From Oleispirillum sp963678075 (lineage in GTDB: Bacteria > Pseudomonadota > Alphaproteobacteria > Rhodospirillales > Rhodospirillaceae): DNA of 64,000 bases. Position numbers and translations under genes: made by a program. The notes below the pieces were generated by a model. That model was not told the DNA's origin, did no database searches, and saw only the letters and a program-made list of their open reading frames with translations. The DNA is taken from NCBI GenBank assembly GCA_963678075.2, contig CAXXPK010000007.1, forward strand, positions 248,001 through 312,000. The letters are read 5' to 3'. The number at the start of each line of letters is the position of its first letter. Position 1 is the first letter of the stretch. This document shows positions 63,095 through 64,000 of this stretch, piece after piece.

Positions 63095-64000
63095 ATGCGC
63101 ACTGTCGTCCGCTGGCTGGTGATTCTTCTGGCATTGATCGGCGCCACGGCCAGCGTGGTCGCGGTCGTCGCGATTCTGGCCGTCCGCTCGGCCGAACCGT
63201 CCAGGGTCACGGTGCATAAGGGCGACTACCTGCTGATCGACTTCGATCGCGGCATCGCCCAACACCCGCCGCTGGATGCCTTCGCCGCCCTGTCGCAGGG
63301 CCGTGCCTACGTGCTCTCGGATCTGGTCACCGCGTTGCGCCGGGGCGCCGCCGACCCCAAGGTGGCGGGCGTCGCCGCCCACCTTGGCTCCGCGCAAATG
63401 TCCCCCGCCACCGCGCAAGAACTCGCCGAAGCGATCGCCGACTTCAAGAAGGTCGGCAAGAAAACCCTGCTTTATTCCGAATCCCTGGACGGAGGAACGG
63501 GCGCGGTGGCTCTGGCCACGGCTTTTCAAGAGGTCTGGCTGCAACCCTCGGGCGTCGTCGGACTGCGCGGCCTTGCCGTGGAAAGTCCCTTCCTGCGCAA
63601 GGGACTGGCGGATTACGGCATCCACGCCGAGATCGTTCAACGCTACGAATACAAAAGCGCGATGGACTTCCTGACCCGCGACGAGATGTCGCCGCCGGTG
63701 CGCGAGAACCTGCAAGGACTGATCGACGACATCGCCGCCTCCCTCAACCAGACCATCGCCAGGGCGCGCGGTATCGATGTCGCGACGGTCCGCGACCTCG
63801 CCCGCCTTGGCCCATTGCTGGCGACCGAGGCGAAGGCGTCCAAGTTGGTCGATCGGCTGGGGTATCGCGGCGCGTTCCAGGAAACCGTCGCGTCGGCCTT
63901 TCCGGGCAAGGGCATCGCGGCGGAAGCCTATGCCGCCACCATCGAGACCCCGAACACGCCGACTAAGATCGCCCTGGTCCAGGCCGTCGGCCAGATCGTC
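63095..64000 (+). CDS. sppA: Signal peptide peptidase SppA, 67K type (cut by window edge)
   Basis: SppA is a membrane serine/lysine protease that clears cleaved signal peptides. The visible 302 codons start MRTVVRWLVILLALIGATAS behind AAAGGAAG and give one N-terminal helix. The first ClpP-like domain contains KTLLYSESLDGGTGAVALAT, AFQEVWLQPSGVVGLRGLAV and the catalytic lysine in VQRYEYKSAMDFLTRDEMS. The nucleophilic serine lies in the second domain, beyond the window. The frame is open to the last base. Confidence 0.92.
   Translation, partial: MRTVVRWLVILLALIGATASVVAVVAILAVRSAEPSRVTVHKGDYLLIDFDRGIAQHPPLDAFAALSQGRAYVLSDLVTALRRGAADPKVAGVAAHLGSAQMSPATAQELAEAIADFKKVGKKTLLYSESLDGGTGAVALATAFQEVWLQPSGVVGLRGLAVESPFLRKGLADYGIHAEIVQRYEYKSAMDFLTRDEMSPPVRENLQGLIDDIAASLNQTIARARGIDVATVRDLARLGPLLATEAKASKLVDRLGYRGAFQETVASAFPGKGIAAEAYAATIETPNTPTKIALVQAVGQIV

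Noticed and set aside
1..64000. CRISPR array, toxin-antitoxin pair, restriction system or prophage
   Set aside because: No regularly spaced repeats, cas genes or recognisable defence or phage genes were found on reading both strands.

Overview
The window is a GC-rich alphaproteobacterial chromosome segment, most likely Rhodospirillales. This rests on gene content and order: NDUFA12 followed by MCE/MlaD genes and a DUF2155 gene, the run alaC-hom-glpX-recJ, an ELM1-like gene, and a KorAB pair. The genus cannot be fixed from the sequence alone. No rRNA, CRISPR array or prophage is visible. Three tRNA genes are present: Ser-GCU, Glu-UUC and His-GUG. Layout: 1-5.6 kb holds the 5' end of parE, a hairpin-rich spacer, a RidA gene, serA, a TonB receptor broken by a stop and a peroxiredoxin broken by a stop. 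5.6-10.5 kb holds the B12-dependent ribonucleotide reductase nrdJ and a shortened LysR gene. 10.5-12.0 kb is a chimera of an IS427-type element and a fragment of a second, IS5/IS1182-type element. 12.2-31.1 kb holds NDUFA12, two mlaD genes, DUF2155, a DEAD-box helicase, a SlyB-like lipoprotein, a ferredoxin, korAB with a ferritin-like gene, lrgAB, a two-component system next to a small secreted protein and a DUF4405 membrane protein, MscS, a glycosyltransferase and a flavin monooxygenase/DUF6314 pair. 31.2-32.9 kb is a second IS chimera made of the same two elements in the same orientation. 33-64 kb is mainly housekeeping: oxyR (broken) and dps, a CoA-transferase, recJ, glpX, hom, alaC, an OmpA lipoprotein, a gamma carbonic anhydrase, argC, rpsI, rplM, hyi, hemN, pyrE, panE (broken), a universal stress protein, a CDF transporter, pdxH, a DnaJ-like gene, fabI, aroC and the start of sppA. 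The strongest signal is gene decay. About a dozen genes carry in-frame stops, frameshifts or internal deletions. Examples are the TonB receptor, peroxiredoxin, OxyR, an alpha/beta hydrolase, an esterase, an EamA transporter, the monooxygenase, a diguanylate cyclase, a mutase/CoA-binding fusion, PanE, YihY and a rhodanese. The long housekeeping genes, including the 3.6 kb nrdJ, are all open. Together with the IS chimeras this looks like ongoing loss of accessory functions. Several single-base indels lie in homopolymers, however, so read-level confirmation matters. The surviving metabolism suits low oxygen: class II NrdJ, oxygen-independent HemN and ferredoxin-dependent KorAB are intact, while part of the peroxide defence is damaged.
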